Part shown: positions 26,111 through 35,688 of the stretch, piece after piece
How positions within the stretch are numbered: the stretch's first letter is position 1
How the letters are laid out: every line of letters starts with the position of its first letter
NCBI GenBank assembly: GCA_902612345.1
Contig: CACMDE010000002.1
Span: 1 to 64,000 of the forward strand
Length of the DNA stretch: 64,000 nucleotides
From: an uncultured Pelagibacteraceae bacterium
GTDB lineage: Bacteria; Pseudomonadota; Alphaproteobacteria; Pelagibacterales; Pelagibacteraceae
Reading direction: 5' to 3'
The notes under the pieces: generated by a model
Told to the model about the DNA's origin: nothing
Database searches by the model: none
What the model saw: the letters and a program-made list of their open reading frames with translations, nothing else
Position numbers and translations under genes: made by a program

Positions 26111-27070
26111 ATGAAAAAAGAAAAAAATAAAAATCCAGTCCAGCCAGTAAGTGGAACTAAAGTCCCAAGATTTGCTGGACCATCAACATTTGCTAGGTTG
26201 CCAGAACTTAGAGATGTTGAAAGTTGTGATGTGGCTATTGTAGGAATACCATTTGATGCTGGAACAAGTTACAGACCTGGTGCGAGATTTGGTCCACAAA
26301 GTATAAGACAAGCATCAAGACATCTAAGGACCAATTATCATCCAAATTATGATGTTGAACCTTTTAAAGTTCAACAAGTTGCAGATGCTGGCGATATTGC
26401 ATGTAATCCATTCAATATTGATGAAGCAATTAAACAGATCGAGGAAGGAGCTTATGATCTTCTAAAAAAAACTGGAGGAATAATTAGCATGGGTGGAGAT
26501 CATACAATTGCATTTCCATTGTTAAGAGCGGTTAATAAAATTAACAAAGGTCCAATTGCATTAGTCCATTTTGATGCACACTTAGATACTTGGGATACTT
26601 ATTTTGGAGCGCCTTATACTCATGGAACCCCATTCAGAAGAGCAAGAGAGGAAAGATTATTTTTAGATGATGCCTCAATGCATGTTGGAATAAGAGGTCC
26701 ACTTTATAGTAGAGACGATATTAAAAATGATGAAAGTTTTGGATTTAAAATTATTCATTGTGATGATTTTCAAACCGAAGGTATTGATAAAATAGTTGAT
26801 AGAATTAAGAAAAGAGTAGGCAATAATGCTTTATATTTATCAATAGACATAGATGTTTTAGACCCAGCTTTTGCACCTGGGACTGGTACTCCTGAAATTG
26901 CTGGAATGACTACAAGAGAAATCGTAAACGTTATAAGAGGTCTTTCAGGTATGAATTTAATTTCAGCAGATGTAGTTGAGGTAGCCCCAGCATATGATCA
27001 TGCTGAGGTTACGTCATTAGCAGCAGCAACTATAGTATATGAATTAACAAATTTATTTGCAAAAAAATAA
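26111..27070 (+). CDS. speB: Agmatinase-family ureohydrolase (SpeB-like)
   Basis: 319 residues. Dinuclear manganese ligands are all visible: His131 (GGDHT), Asp155, His157 and Asp159 (HFDAHLD), Asp246 and Asp248 (SIDIDVLDP), and the APGTGTPE loop follows. It releases urea from a guanidino compound: agmatine, guanidinobutyrate, guanidinopropionate or similar. The aldehyde dehydrogenase directly downstream suits agmatine/guanidinobutyrate routes to GABA or succinate; the exact substrate cannot be read from motifs. Confidence 0.82.
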   Translation: MKKEKNKNPVQPVSGTKVPRFAGPSTFARLPELRDVESCDVAIVGIPFDAGTSYRPGARFGPQSIRQASRHLRTNYHPNYDVEPFKVQQVADAGDIACNPFNIDEAIKQIEEGAYDLLKKTGGIISMGGDHTIAFPLLRAVNKINKGPIALVHFDAHLDTWDTYFGAPYTHGTPFRRAREERLFLDDASMHVGIRGPLYSRDDIKNDESFGFKIIHCDDFQTEGIDKIVDRIKKRVGNNALYLSIDIDVLDPAFAPGTGTPEIAGMTTREIVNVIRGLSGMNLISADVVEVAPAYDHAEVTSLAAATIVYELTNLFAKK

Positions 27071-27090
27071 AGAAAGGATAATTTTTAAAT

Positions 27091-28524
27091 ATGTTAGAAA
27101 AGAAAAATTTTTATATTAATGGTGCCTGGGTAGCACCAAAAAATAAACAAAATATTGAAGTCATAAATCCAGCTACCGAAAAAGCATGCGCTTTAATTTC
27201 ATTAGGAGGAAAAGAAGATATTAATGATGCAGTTGTAGCAGCTAAAGAAGCATTTAAAAGTTGGGGGTTTTCAACTAAAGAGGAAAGAATTGCATTATTA
27301 GAAAAACTTTATGTATTATATAAAAAAAGATGGAATGATATTTCTGAGGCAATTACTCTAGAAATGGGAGCCCCAAAGGACTTTTCAACTAAACTTCAAA
27401 CAGGAACTGGCGCAAGTCATATAAAATCTTTTATTAGATATCTAAAAGATTTTGAGTTTGAAAGAGGATTAGGCGAACATGCTAAAAATCAAAGAATTTT
27501 ATATGAGCCAAAAGGGGTTTGTGCATTAATTACACCGTGGAATTGGCCAATAAACCAAGTCTGTTTAAAAGTTATTCCAGCACTTGCAGCGGGATGTACA
27601 ATGGTATTAAAACCTTCAGAGCTTGCACCGTTATCTGCTATCATTATTGCTGAGTTAATTGATGAATCGGGATTTCCAAAAGGAGTTTTTAATTTAGTAA
27701 ATGGCGATGGAGCAACTACAGGTGATGCTTTAACTAGTCACCCTGATGTAAATATGATTTCATTTACAGGATCAACAAGAGCAGGTGCATTAATATCTCA
27801 GAACGCCGCAAAAGATTTTAAGCGTGTAAGCTTAGAATTAGGTGGGAAAGGTGCAAACATAATATTTAAAGATGCAGACCCTGAAGCTATCGAAAGGGGT
27901 GCTTTAAGATGTTTTAGAAATTCAGGTCAATCTTGTAACGCACCAACAAGAATGTTGGTAGAAAAATCTATGTATGATGAAGCTGTTCAAAGACTAAAAA
28001 AATATGCTGATGATTTTAAGGTTGACGATCCAAACAAAGAAGGTGAGCACATAGGACCAGTAATTTCCGAAACACAATTTAACAAAATACAGGGACTAAT
28101 TCAAAAAGGTATTGAAGAAGGTGCTAAACTAGTTTCTGGAGGCCCTGGAAAACCTGATGGTTTAAAAGATGGTTACTATGTAAAACCAACAGTATTTGCA
28201 GATGTAAATAATAGCATGAATATTGCAAGAACTGAAATTTTTGGTCCAGTTTTATCAGTCATACCGTTTGATACGGAGGAAGAAGCAATCGAAATAGCAA
28301 ATGATACTGATTATGGTTTAACAAACTATATACAAACCCAAGATGGAGAAAAAGTTCAAAGAGTAGCTAGAAAGTTAAGATCAGGAATGGTTGATGTGAA
28401 TGGAGCAGGTATTGCCGTTGATGCACCATTTGGTGGTTATAAACATTCTGGAATAGGAAGAGAAGCAGGTAAAGAAGGGTTAGTAGAATTTCTCGAAGTT
28501 AAATCTGTTGGTGGTTGGAGCTAA
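27091..28524 (+). CDS. NAD(P)-dependent aldehyde dehydrogenase
   Basis: 477 residues with the catalytic set Asn151 (TPWNWP), Glu249 (LELGGK) and Cys282 (GQSCNAP). The GQSCNAPTR form resembles betaine- or aminobutyraldehyde-type dehydrogenases. Twenty bases after the ureohydrolase, preceded by AAAGGA. Likely oxidises an amino- or guanidino-aldehyde in the same pathway; substrate inferred from context only. Confidence 0.83.
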   Translation: MLEKKNFYINGAWVAPKNKQNIEVINPATEKACALISLGGKEDINDAVVAAKEAFKSWGFSTKEERIALLEKLYVLYKKRWNDISEAITLEMGAPKDFSTKLQTGTGASHIKSFIRYLKDFEFERGLGEHAKNQRILYEPKGVCALITPWNWPINQVCLKVIPALAAGCTMVLKPSELAPLSAIIIAELIDESGFPKGVFNLVNGDGATTGDALTSHPDVNMISFTGSTRAGALISQNAAKDFKRVSLELGGKGANIIFKDADPEAIERGALRCFRNSGQSCNAPTRMLVEKSMYDEAVQRLKKYADDFKVDDPNKEGEHIGPVISETQFNKIQGLIQKGIEEGAKLVSGGPGKPDGLKDGYYVKPTVFADVNNSMNIARTEIFGPVLSVIPFDTEEEAIEIANDTDYGLTNYIQTQDGEKVQRVARKLRSGMVDVNGAGIAVDAPFGGYKHSGIGREAGKEGLVEFLEVKSVGGWS

Positions 28525-28564
28525 TAATCTTTAAAAATTATTTAAACGAGACTAAATTTCATTT

Positions 28565-28629
28565 TGGGTTTTTTGTTTACATGAACATAATGGGTTTTTT
28601 ATTTTTATGAACATTATGGGTTAAATATC
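28565..28629 (+). repeat. 26-bp tandem repeat, two copies plus a partial third
   Basis: Units at 28565-28590 and 28591-28616 share TGGGTTTTTT, then a short AT spacer, then ATGAACAT(A/T)A; a partial third (TGGGTTAAATATC) starts at 28617. The array lies 92-156 bases upstream of the NCS1 permease start. The final 13-mer recurs exactly at 30190-30202, just after that gene. A regulatory function is possible but unproven. Confidence 0.7.
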
Positions 28630-28720
28630 TGTTCTTAAATAAGACTTATAAATACTTATAAAATATTTCATTTTATTAATTATACAAAAAATTATTGTCT
28701 TAGAAACAAAGGAGGGAGAT

Positions 28721-30175
28721 ATGTCAAGATCTTCTAAATTATACAATAAGGATTTAGCTCCTACCCCAAGTGACGATAAAAAATGGGGATGGTTTGAAAT
28801 CTTTAACGTTTGGGCTAACGATGTTCAAAGTTTATTTGGATATACTTTAGCTGCATCACTATTCTTAGCTTCAGGCTTAAATGGTTGGGCAGTTATGCTT
28901 GCGTTAGTTCTTGCAGGATTTTTTATAATGTGGCTTGTTAACCTTTCAGGAAAACCAAGTGTTAAACATGGTATTCCATACCCCGTGTTTGCTAGAGTGA
29001 GCATGGGTGTATTTGGAGCAAACTTCCCGGCTATGGCTAGGGGTATTGTTGCAATGTTTTGGTACGGAGCACAAACTTATGCAGCCTCAACTGCAGTTGC
29101 ATTATTAATAACAGGTTTAACAGGAATAGAAGGTGAACCAATGCTTCTTGGAATGTCAGGTGTAATGTGGGTTTCATTTATTTTTGTTTCTGTTTTCCAA
29201 GTTTATCTATTCTGGCAAGGAATAGATTTAGTTAGAAAGTTTTTAAACTTCGCTGGTCCAGCAGTTTATGTTGTGATGGTAGTTTTAATGATTGCAATAT
29301 GGGCAAAAGCTGGAGGAGGCTTACTAACCGAGGTTGGAAATATATTTTCAGGTGGAGCAAGATCAGGTGGTTTTGAAGGATTGGGATCATTTGGTGCTTT
29401 CTTAGCAGTATTTTCAATTATGGTAGGATACTTTGCAGCAGTTGTTATAAACTTTGGTGACTTCGCTAGATTCGTTAAAAATGAGGATGAAATGAAAAAA
29501 GGAAACTTATGGGGCCTAGTAGGTAACGTTGTTTTCTTCTCTTTTATTACTTTAATGATAACTGGTGGAACAATCGCTATATTTGGTGAGTACATCGCAT
29601 CACCAACTGATATGGTTGCAAAAGTAGATAATTTACTACTTACAATTATTGCAGCATTTGCATTCTTTGCGGCAACAGTTGGTATAAACATGGTTGCAAA
29701 CTTTGTACCACCTGCATATGACTTAGCTAATTTAATACCAAGCAAAATTAATTTCAGAGTTGGTGGATTAATTACGGCAATATTTGGTTTTATAATTGGT
29801 GGTTTATGGGTATCAACAATTACTAAGATGGGATTATTTCCATTTGTGAACACTTTGGGTGCAATACTAGCTCCAGTGTTTGGTATAATGATCACTGACT
29901 ACTACATCATTAAAAAGCAAAAAATTGATGTAGATGATCTTTTCTCAGATAGTAGCAGTGGAAAATATCACTACAATAATGGTTTTAATGGTAAGGGAAT
30001 GTTAGCTTGGTTGCTATCAGGTTACATCGCTGTTGGAACAGTTTGGCCAAATATTTTAGTATTTGGTTTAGACGAATTTTTCGCCAACCTTGGCGGCGGC
30101 GGAGGATATGCTTGGATGATTGGTGCTGCGTTAGGTGCAATAATTCATTTAGCTATATCTAAAAGAGGCAACTAA
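28721..30175 (+). CDS. NCS1 family nucleobase/hydantoin/allantoin-type permease
   Basis: 484 residues with about twelve membrane helices. NCS1 features: a cytosolic start leading into GWFEIFNVWANDVQSLFGY (24-42) and the GKPSVKHGIPYPVFARVSMG segment (around 77-96), which lines the substrate site. Family members carry purines, pyrimidines, hydantoins, allantoin or thiamine-like compounds. Strong Shine-Dalgarno AAAGGAGGGAG before the ATG. No catabolic gene for nucleobases is adjacent, so substrate is open. Confidence 0.85.
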   Translation: MSRSSKLYNKDLAPTPSDDKKWGWFEIFNVWANDVQSLFGYTLAASLFLASGLNGWAVMLALVLAGFFIMWLVNLSGKPSVKHGIPYPVFARVSMGVFGANFPAMARGIVAMFWYGAQTYAASTAVALLITGLTGIEGEPMLLGMSGVMWVSFIFVSVFQVYLFWQGIDLVRKFLNFAGPAVYVVMVVLMIAIWAKAGGGLLTEVGNIFSGGARSGGFEGLGSFGAFLAVFSIMVGYFAAVVINFGDFARFVKNEDEMKKGNLWGLVGNVVFFSFITLMITGGTIAIFGEYIASPTDMVAKVDNLLLTIIAAFAFFAATVGINMVANFVPPAYDLANLIPSKINFRVGGLITAIFGFIIGGLWVSTITKMGLFPFVNTLGAILAPVFGIMITDYYIIKKQKIDVDDLFSDSSSGKYHYNNGFNGKGMLAWLLSGYIAVGTVWPNILVFGLDEFFANLGGGGGYAWMIGAALGAIIHLAISKRGN

Positions 30176-30195
30176 ACAAAACTCTCTCATGGGTT

Positions 30196-30232
30196 AAATA
30201 TCCTGTCACGTTTTAAACGTGGCAGGATATTT
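30196..30232. terminator. Long inverted-repeat terminator between convergent genes
   Basis: Arm AAATATCCTGTCACG (30196-30210) pairs with CGTGGCAGGATATTT (30218-30232) with one G-T wobble; the loop TTTTAAA could add pairs. It separates the NCS1 gene (+) and the ArgE-like gene (-). The left arm overlaps the repeated 13-mer also found upstream of the NCS1 gene. Confidence 0.8.
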
Positions 30233-30233
30233 C

Positions 30234-31412
30234 TTAATTAATTGATTTATTTTTTACACCTTCTAGGAATGTTAAGCATTTTTTTATTTCATCAAGCTCA
30301 ATAAACTCATCAATTTTGTGAGCCTGTTCAATCGAACCTGGTCCACAAACAACAGTACTAATTCCTATTTCCTGAAATAGACCAGCCTCTGTTCCAAAAG
30401 AAACAACTTCTCTTGAATTATCACCTGTAATACTAGATACAAACTCACATGCTTCTGATTGATTTATTCTATTAAACCCAATAACTTCTCCAATTGTTTC
30501 TTTACGAATATTTGAATTAGGAAAAATCTTTTTCATTTGGGGTAAAAGTTCTTCATTAACAAATTTATCTATTTGATCTGTAACAAATATTCCATCCTCT
30601 TTTACAACAGGTCGTGTTTCCCACTCTACTTTACATTTATCTGCTATTACATTGTGAGCAATTCCTCCAGAAATTCCACCAATTGACAGAGTCGAATGTG
30701 GTGGATCAAAAATGCAATTATTTGGAGCTCTCTCTATTAATTCTTTTCTTAATTCTAAAAGTTTATTTATATATTTTGTTGCATACTCTATTGCATTTAC
30801 ACCTTTGTGGGGTTGTGAGCTATGTCCAGCTAGTCCTTCAAAGTGAATTGTATACTCATTCATTCCTTTATGAGCATCTATAATTTTCATTTTTGTAGGT
30901 TCTCCAATTATACAAATTCCATCTATTATATTTCTTTTTTTTAATTCCTTTATTAAAAGTGGAGCTCCTATACATGCAGTCTCCTCATCAAAAGTAAAAG
31001 AAAAATGAACATCTCGATCTAAATTTGTTTTTGACAATGTTGGTACATAGGCAAGAACACAAGCAATAAAACCCTTCATATCACACGAACCCCTCCCAAA
31101 AAGTTTATCTCCTCTCACTGTTGCTACAAAAGGATCTGTGGTCCATCCTTTTGAAACTGGAACAACATCCGTATGCCCAGACAAAATTATTGGTTTTTTC
31201 CCATTAGTTTTTTTAGCTTTTATTGTACCAAAAAGATTTACTCGTTCTTTATTTCCATCAAAAACTCTGAAAGTAGAAACTCCATTTTTTTTTAATATGT
31301 CATCACAATAATTAATCAAAGCCCCGTTATCTTTTCCTGATATTGTTTTAAAACTTATAAGATCAGTCAAAATCTTGATTGATTTTTCGTATAAATTACT
31401 GTCTAAACTCAT
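30234..31412 (-). CDS. argE: M20-family deacylase, acetylornithine deacetylase-like (ArgE)
   Basis: 392 residues. M20 metal-binding landmarks: SGHTDVVPVS (first metal His and catalytic Asp), GRGSCDMKG (bridging Asp), DEETACIGA (catalytic Glu and metal Glu) and the lid domain containing GLAGHSSQPHKG. Closest by motif to ArgE of alphaproteobacteria, which deacetylates N-acetylornithine; other N-acyl amino acids are possible. Divergent from csaA. Proximity to ureohydrolase and Pot genes suggests arginine/ornithine/polyamine metabolism. Confidence 0.75.
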   Translation of the reverse strand: MSLDSNLYEKSIKILTDLISFKTISGKDNGALINYCDDILKKNGVSTFRVFDGNKERVNLFGTIKAKKTNGKKPIILSGHTDVVPVSKGWTTDPFVATVRGDKLFGRGSCDMKGFIACVLAYVPTLSKTNLDRDVHFSFTFDEETACIGAPLLIKELKKRNIIDGICIIGEPTKMKIIDAHKGMNEYTIHFEGLAGHSSQPHKGVNAIEYATKYINKLLELRKELIERAPNNCIFDPPHSTLSIGGISGGIAHNVIADKCKVEWETRPVVKEDGIFVTDQIDKFVNEELLPQMKKIFPNSNIRKETIGEVIGFNRINQSEACEFVSSITGDNSREVVSFGTEAGLFQEIGISTVVCGPGSIEQAHKIDEFIELDEIKKCLTFLEGVKNKSIN

Positions 31413-31435
31413 AAACTTAACTATATATTATTATT

Positions 31436-31777
31436 ATGAAAGAACAAATAACCTACGATATTTTCGATAAAGTAGATATTAGATTAGGAACAGTTTTAAG
31501 CGTTAAAAAAAACGAAAAAGCTAGAAAACCATCTTTAGTAGTAGAAGTTGACTTTGGCAATGAGATAGGAATAAAACAATCCTCAGCTCAAATTACTCAT
31601 TATTATAATGAAGAAAATTTAGTTGGAAAACAAGTGATTGGTGTTTGTAATTTTCCAGAAAAAAATATTGCAGGAGTAAAATCTCAAGTTCTAATTTTAG
31701 GGTCGATAGATAACGAAGGGAGAGTAACACTTGTTCATCCATCACAAAAAGCAAAAAATGGGCTTCCAATAGCTTAA
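31436..31777 (+). CDS. csaA: CsaA-type tRNA-binding domain protein
   Basis: 113 residues, a single OB-fold tRNA-binding domain as in CsaA: KVDIRLGTVLSVKKNEKARKP at the start, IKQSSAQITHYY in the middle and VGVCNFPEKNIAGVKSQVLILG-like strands (residues about 66-88). CsaA is a proposed secretion chaperone; the true role is uncertain. Two bases before the LysE gene. Confidence 0.83.
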   Translation: MKEQITYDIFDKVDIRLGTVLSVKKNEKARKPSLVVEVDFGNEIGIKQSSAQITHYYNEENLVGKQVIGVCNFPEKNIAGVKSQVLILGSIDNEGRVTLVHPSQKAKNGLPIA

Positions 31778-31779
31778 AT

Positions 31780-32370
31780 ATGCATCCAGAGATTGTTTCC
31801 ATTGCGTTATTTTGGTTTGTTGCAGCATATACTCCTGGTCCAAATAATGTAGTTGCATCTTATTCAGGATTTAATTTTGGTATAATCAAAACCATCCCTC
31901 ATATTCTTGGGGTAACTCTAGGTTTTACCTCATTAGTTTTTTTTTTAACGATCGGATTAATTAATTTTTTTAAATTATTTCCATCTATTCAAATTATAAT
32001 GAAATACCTTGGATCTTTATTTTTAATTTATTTAGCATATAAAATTGCATCCTCAACAACCTCAGATGAGGTAAGGAAAGAAAATCCTGTTAAATTTATT
32101 GAAACTTTTCTTTTTCAATATTTAAATCCAAAAGGAGTTATGGTTGGAATAATTGTAGTTTCAACATACGTTGAATTGGGAGCAAATTATGTTAATTATG
32201 CAACTCAAGTTGTTTTTTTAGCTTTTTTATTCTCATCAACAAGCATTACTTTATGGACATTTATAGGTAAATTTTTGAGAAAATTTGCGACAAATGAGAA
32301 ATTTATTAAATACTTCAATTATGCTATGTCAGGCCTTCTTCTTTTGAGCATAATTACATTTTATATATAA
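31780..32370 (+). CDS. LysE family amino acid exporter
   Basis: 196 residues with about five to six helices and the LysE signature near the N terminus (AYTPGPNNVVASYSG, residues 16-30). RhtB/LysE proteins export amino acids. The usual central loop (LNPKGVM) is present near residue 115. Substrate unknown. Followed closely by aconitase. Confidence 0.83.
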   Translation: MHPEIVSIALFWFVAAYTPGPNNVVASYSGFNFGIIKTIPHILGVTLGFTSLVFFLTIGLINFFKLFPSIQIIMKYLGSLFLIYLAYKIASSTTSDEVRKENPVKFIETFLFQYLNPKGVMVGIIVVSTYVELGANYVNYATQVVFLAFLFSSTSITLWTFIGKFLRKFATNEKFIKYFNYAMSGLLLLSIITFYI

Positions 32371-32373
32371 ACT

Positions 32374-35043
32374 ATGAAACCAGGAAAAAAAAACTCTTAT
32401 AATTGCCTTAAATCTCTTAAGATAGATGGGAAGATTTATAAATATTTTTCATTAAAGGAAGCTGAAAAAAATGGTTTAGACGGAATATCTAAACTCCCAA
32501 AATCTTTACTTGTATTATTAGAAAACCTTTTGAGATTTGAAGATGAAAAATCTGTTACAAAAAGTCAAATCGATGCTATTAAATTATGGTTAAAATTCAA
32601 AAAATCAAATACAGAAATTGCATATAGACCTGCAAGAGTGTTATTACAAGATTATACAGGTATACCTGCAGTAGCAGATCTTGCTGCCATGAGAGAGGCT
32701 GTAAAAGAACAAAATAAAGATCCAAAAAAAATAAATCCGTTATCTCCAGTTGATTTAGTCATCGATCATTCTGTGCAAGTAGATGATTTTGCAAATAAAT
32801 ATTCTCTTAATAAAAACGTTGATATTGAATTTAATAGGAATGGAGAAAGATATTCATTTTTAAAATGGGGACAACAAGCATTCGATAATTTTAGAATTGT
32901 TCCTCCAGGAACGGGTATTTGTCATCAAGTAAATCTAGAATATTTATCCAAAGTAGTATGGAATGCTAAGTCAGAAAATGATGAATATATTTTTCCAGAT
33001 ACTTTAGTTGGAACTGATAGTCATACGACTATGGTTAATGGTTTATCAGTACTTGGTTGGGGAGTAGGAGGTATAGAAGCTGAGGCTGGCATGTTAGGAC
33101 AACCAATTTCTATGCTTATTCCAGAGGTTATTGGTTTTAAATTAACAAATAAATTACCTGAAGGAACCACTGCTACAGACCTTGTTTTGACTGTTGTAAA
33201 AATTTTACGAGACAAAGGAGTAGTTGGAAAATTTGTAGAATTTTTTGGTTCAGGATTAAAAAATTTAAGTTTAGCTGATAGGGCAACAATTGCAAATATG
33301 GCTCCAGAATATGGGGCTACTTGTGGTTTTTTTCCTATAGATGATGAAACATTAAAATATCTTAAATTTTCTGGAAGAGATGAAAAAACATTAAAAATAG
33401 TAGAAGCTTATGCAAAAGAACAAGGTTTATGGACAAGTAATGATATAGAATTTACTGATATTGTTGAGCTAGATATGTCAACTATAGCTCCTACAATTTC
33501 TGGCCCAAAGAGACCTCAAGATAAAGTATTACTTACTGAAGCCAAAATTTCATATGAAAAAAATTATAAAGAAATAACAAAAAGACAATCAGAAAAAGTA
33601 TCCGATGTCTCTGGAGCAAATTTTAAACTTAAAGACGGCTCTATTGTAATAGCGGCAATTACATCATGTACAAATACTTCAAACCCGAATGTTTTAATAG
33701 GAGCCGGACTTGTTGCAAAAAAAGCTATAGAAAAAGGGCTAAAGGTGAAGCCATGGGTAAAAACTTCATTGGCACCAGGATCTCAAGTTGTAACTGATTA
33801 TTTAAAAAAATCTGGATTAAATACATATTTAGACCAACTTGGATTTAATCTCGTAGGATATGGGTGCACCACATGTATTGGTAACTCAGGTCCATTACCT
33901 GAAAATATTTCAAATTCAATTAAAACTAACGACATTTATGCAGTTTCCGTTTTATCGGGTAATAGAAATTTTGAAGGAAGAATTTCTCCACTTGTAAAAG
34001 CAAATTATTTAGCTTCACCTCCATTGGTTGTTGCATATTCTTTAGCAGGTTCTATGAAAGTAGATCTATATAAGGACCCTTTGGGTCAAGATAAAAATGG
34101 TAAAGATGTATATTTAAAAGATATTTGGCCTACTAATAAAGAAATAGAGGAAGTTTTATTTAACTCATTAAATCCTGAAATGTTCAGAGAAAGATATTCA
34201 AATGTTTCAAAGGGTCCACAACAGTGGCAAAAAATTAAAACAAAAGAAAGTAGCATCTATGATTGGGATGACAATTCTACATATGTTAAAAAGCCACCTT
34301 TTTTTGAAAACCTTTCCCAAACACCTGAAGGTTTTAAAGCAATAAAGGATGCAAGGCCATTATTAATATTGGGTGACAGTGTAACAACTGACCATATATC
34401 ACCTGCAGGCAATATTCAAAAGGAAAGTCCTACAGGTGAATATTTTATGAAACATCAGGTGCTTCCAAAAGATTATAATTCTTATGGTTCAAGAAGAGGT
34501 AACCATGAAGTAATGATGAGAGGAACATTTGCAAATATTAGAATTAGAAATGAAGTTGCACCAGACACAGAAGGGGGCTTTACTAAATTATTTCCAGAAA
34601 ATAAAGTTATGCCAGTTTATGATGCAGTAGTAGAATATAAAAAGAGAGGAACTGATCTTGTAGTAATTGGTGGTAAGGAATACGGCACTGGTTCTTCAAG
34701 AGATTGGGCAGCTAAAGGTACAAAATTACTGGGAATAAAGGCTGTGATTGCAGAAAGTTTTGAGAGAATACATAGATCAAATTTAATAGGAATGGGTGTA
34801 TTACCCCTACAGTTTATAAATGGTTTAAATAGAAAAAATCTTAATTTAAATGGGCCAGAATTATTCAGTATAAATAAATTAGAAAATGGAATTAAACCAT
34901 CAGAGGAAGTGGAGTTAGAAATAAAATACAATAGTGGTGATATAAAAAAGATTAAAGTACTGTCAAGAATAGACACCTCTAACGAGTTGGAGTATTATAA
35001 GAATGGTGGAATTTTACAATATGTTTTGAGGAATATGATTTAG
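32374..35043 (+). CDS. acnA: Aconitate hydratase A
   Basis: 889 residues, normal for AcnA. It isomerises citrate to isocitrate in the TCA cycle with a [4Fe-4S] cluster. Cluster ligands are visible as Cys432 (AITSCTNTSNP) and Cys498 and Cys501 (GCTTCIGNSGP). The substrate-loop GTDSHTTM and the C-terminal swivel domain with GSSRDWAAKG are intact. Begins three bases after the LysE gene and is followed without a gap by the next gene. Confidence 0.95.
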   Translation: MKPGKKNSYNCLKSLKIDGKIYKYFSLKEAEKNGLDGISKLPKSLLVLLENLLRFEDEKSVTKSQIDAIKLWLKFKKSNTEIAYRPARVLLQDYTGIPAVADLAAMREAVKEQNKDPKKINPLSPVDLVIDHSVQVDDFANKYSLNKNVDIEFNRNGERYSFLKWGQQAFDNFRIVPPGTGICHQVNLEYLSKVVWNAKSENDEYIFPDTLVGTDSHTTMVNGLSVLGWGVGGIEAEAGMLGQPISMLIPEVIGFKLTNKLPEGTTATDLVLTVVKILRDKGVVGKFVEFFGSGLKNLSLADRATIANMAPEYGATCGFFPIDDETLKYLKFSGRDEKTLKIVEAYAKEQGLWTSNDIEFTDIVELDMSTIAPTISGPKRPQDKVLLTEAKISYEKNYKEITKRQSEKVSDVSGANFKLKDGSIVIAAITSCTNTSNPNVLIGAGLVAKKAIEKGLKVKPWVKTSLAPGSQVVTDYLKKSGLNTYLDQLGFNLVGYGCTTCIGNSGPLPENISNSIKTNDIYAVSVLSGNRNFEGRISPLVKANYLASPPLVVAYSLAGSMKVDLYKDPLGQDKNGKDVYLKDIWPTNKEIEEVLFNSLNPEMFRERYSNVSKGPQQWQKIKTKESSIYDWDDNSTYVKKPPFFENLSQTPEGFKAIKDARPLLILGDSVTTDHISPAGNIQKESPTGEYFMKHQVLPKDYNSYGSRRGNHEVMMRGTFANIRIRNEVAPDTEGGFTKLFPENKVMPVYDAVVEYKKRGTDLVVIGGKEYGTGSSRDWAAKGTKLLGIKAVIAESFERIHRSNLIGMGVLPLQFINGLNRKNLNLNGPELFSINKLENGIKPSEEVELEIKYNSGDIKKIKVLSRIDTSNELEYYKNGGILQYVLRNMI

Positions 35044-35688
35044 ATGAGCGAAGAAAGTCAAATAATTTCAAGCGATCAAAATAATACAGGTATAAAAAGT
35101 GTTTTATTAAATAATAAAAAATTAATTATTATTTTTTTTACTATAATTTTAATAATTCTTTTTTCCTATTTTTTTTATAATGATTATAAAAAAGATATTA
35201 AGTTACAAATATCAGAAAAATATAATTTAGCCTTAATTGATTATAATAAAAATAATTCACCAACATCTACATCAGTTATGAAGAATGTAATAATGGCCAG
35301 GGATACAACTTATTCACCATTAGCCTTATATTTTTTATTAGATAATGATTTGTTAAAAGACAAGCAAGAGATTAATAGATATTTTGATGTTTTAATTAAT
35401 GAAACTAATTTGGAAACAGAAGTAAAAAACTTAATAATTTACAAAAAAGGTTTATACAATTCAAATAGTGCAACTGAAGAAGAGTTATTAAATATTTTTA
35501 AACCCTTAATAAATAATGATAACTTATGGAGATCCCATTCATTATATATAATTGCTGAGTATTTTTTCTCAAAAGATGAAAAGCAAAAATCAAAAGAATT
35601 CTTTGAAAAGATTTTAGAAATGGACAATTCAAATCCACAAATAAAAATTGAAGCACAAAAAAGACTACAAAGAGATTTTGGTGTATAA
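35044..35688 (+). CDS. Tetratricopeptide-like membrane protein (YfgM-like)
   Basis: 214 residues with a cytosolic start, one membrane helix (about 28-46) and a mostly helical periplasmic part with repeated Lys/Asn-rich helices that fit TPR-like folding. Position directly before a BamB-like gene matches the yfgM-bamB pair of proteobacteria. YfgM is a periplasmic chaperone partner of SecYEG and PpiD. Sequence similarity is too weak for certainty. Confidence 0.6.
   Translation: MSEESQIISSDQNNTGIKSVLLNNKKLIIIFFTIILIILFSYFFYNDYKKDIKLQISEKYNLALIDYNKNNSPTSTSVMKNVIMARDTTYSPLALYFLLDNDLLKDKQEINRYFDVLINETNLETEVKNLIIYKKGLYNSNSATEEELLNIFKPLINNDNLWRSHSLYIIAEYFFSKDEKQKSKEFFEKILEMDNSNPQIKIEAQKRLQRDFGV

Noticed and set aside
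28565-28629. CRISPR array
   Set aside because: Units are adjacent with no unique spacers, only two and a half copies, and no cas genes nearby.
29266-29895. 209-codon open frame antisense to the NCS1 permease
   Set aside because: Shadow of a hydrophobic coding sequence; composition (Pro, Ile, Lys) reflects complement of membrane helices and no start signals are present.
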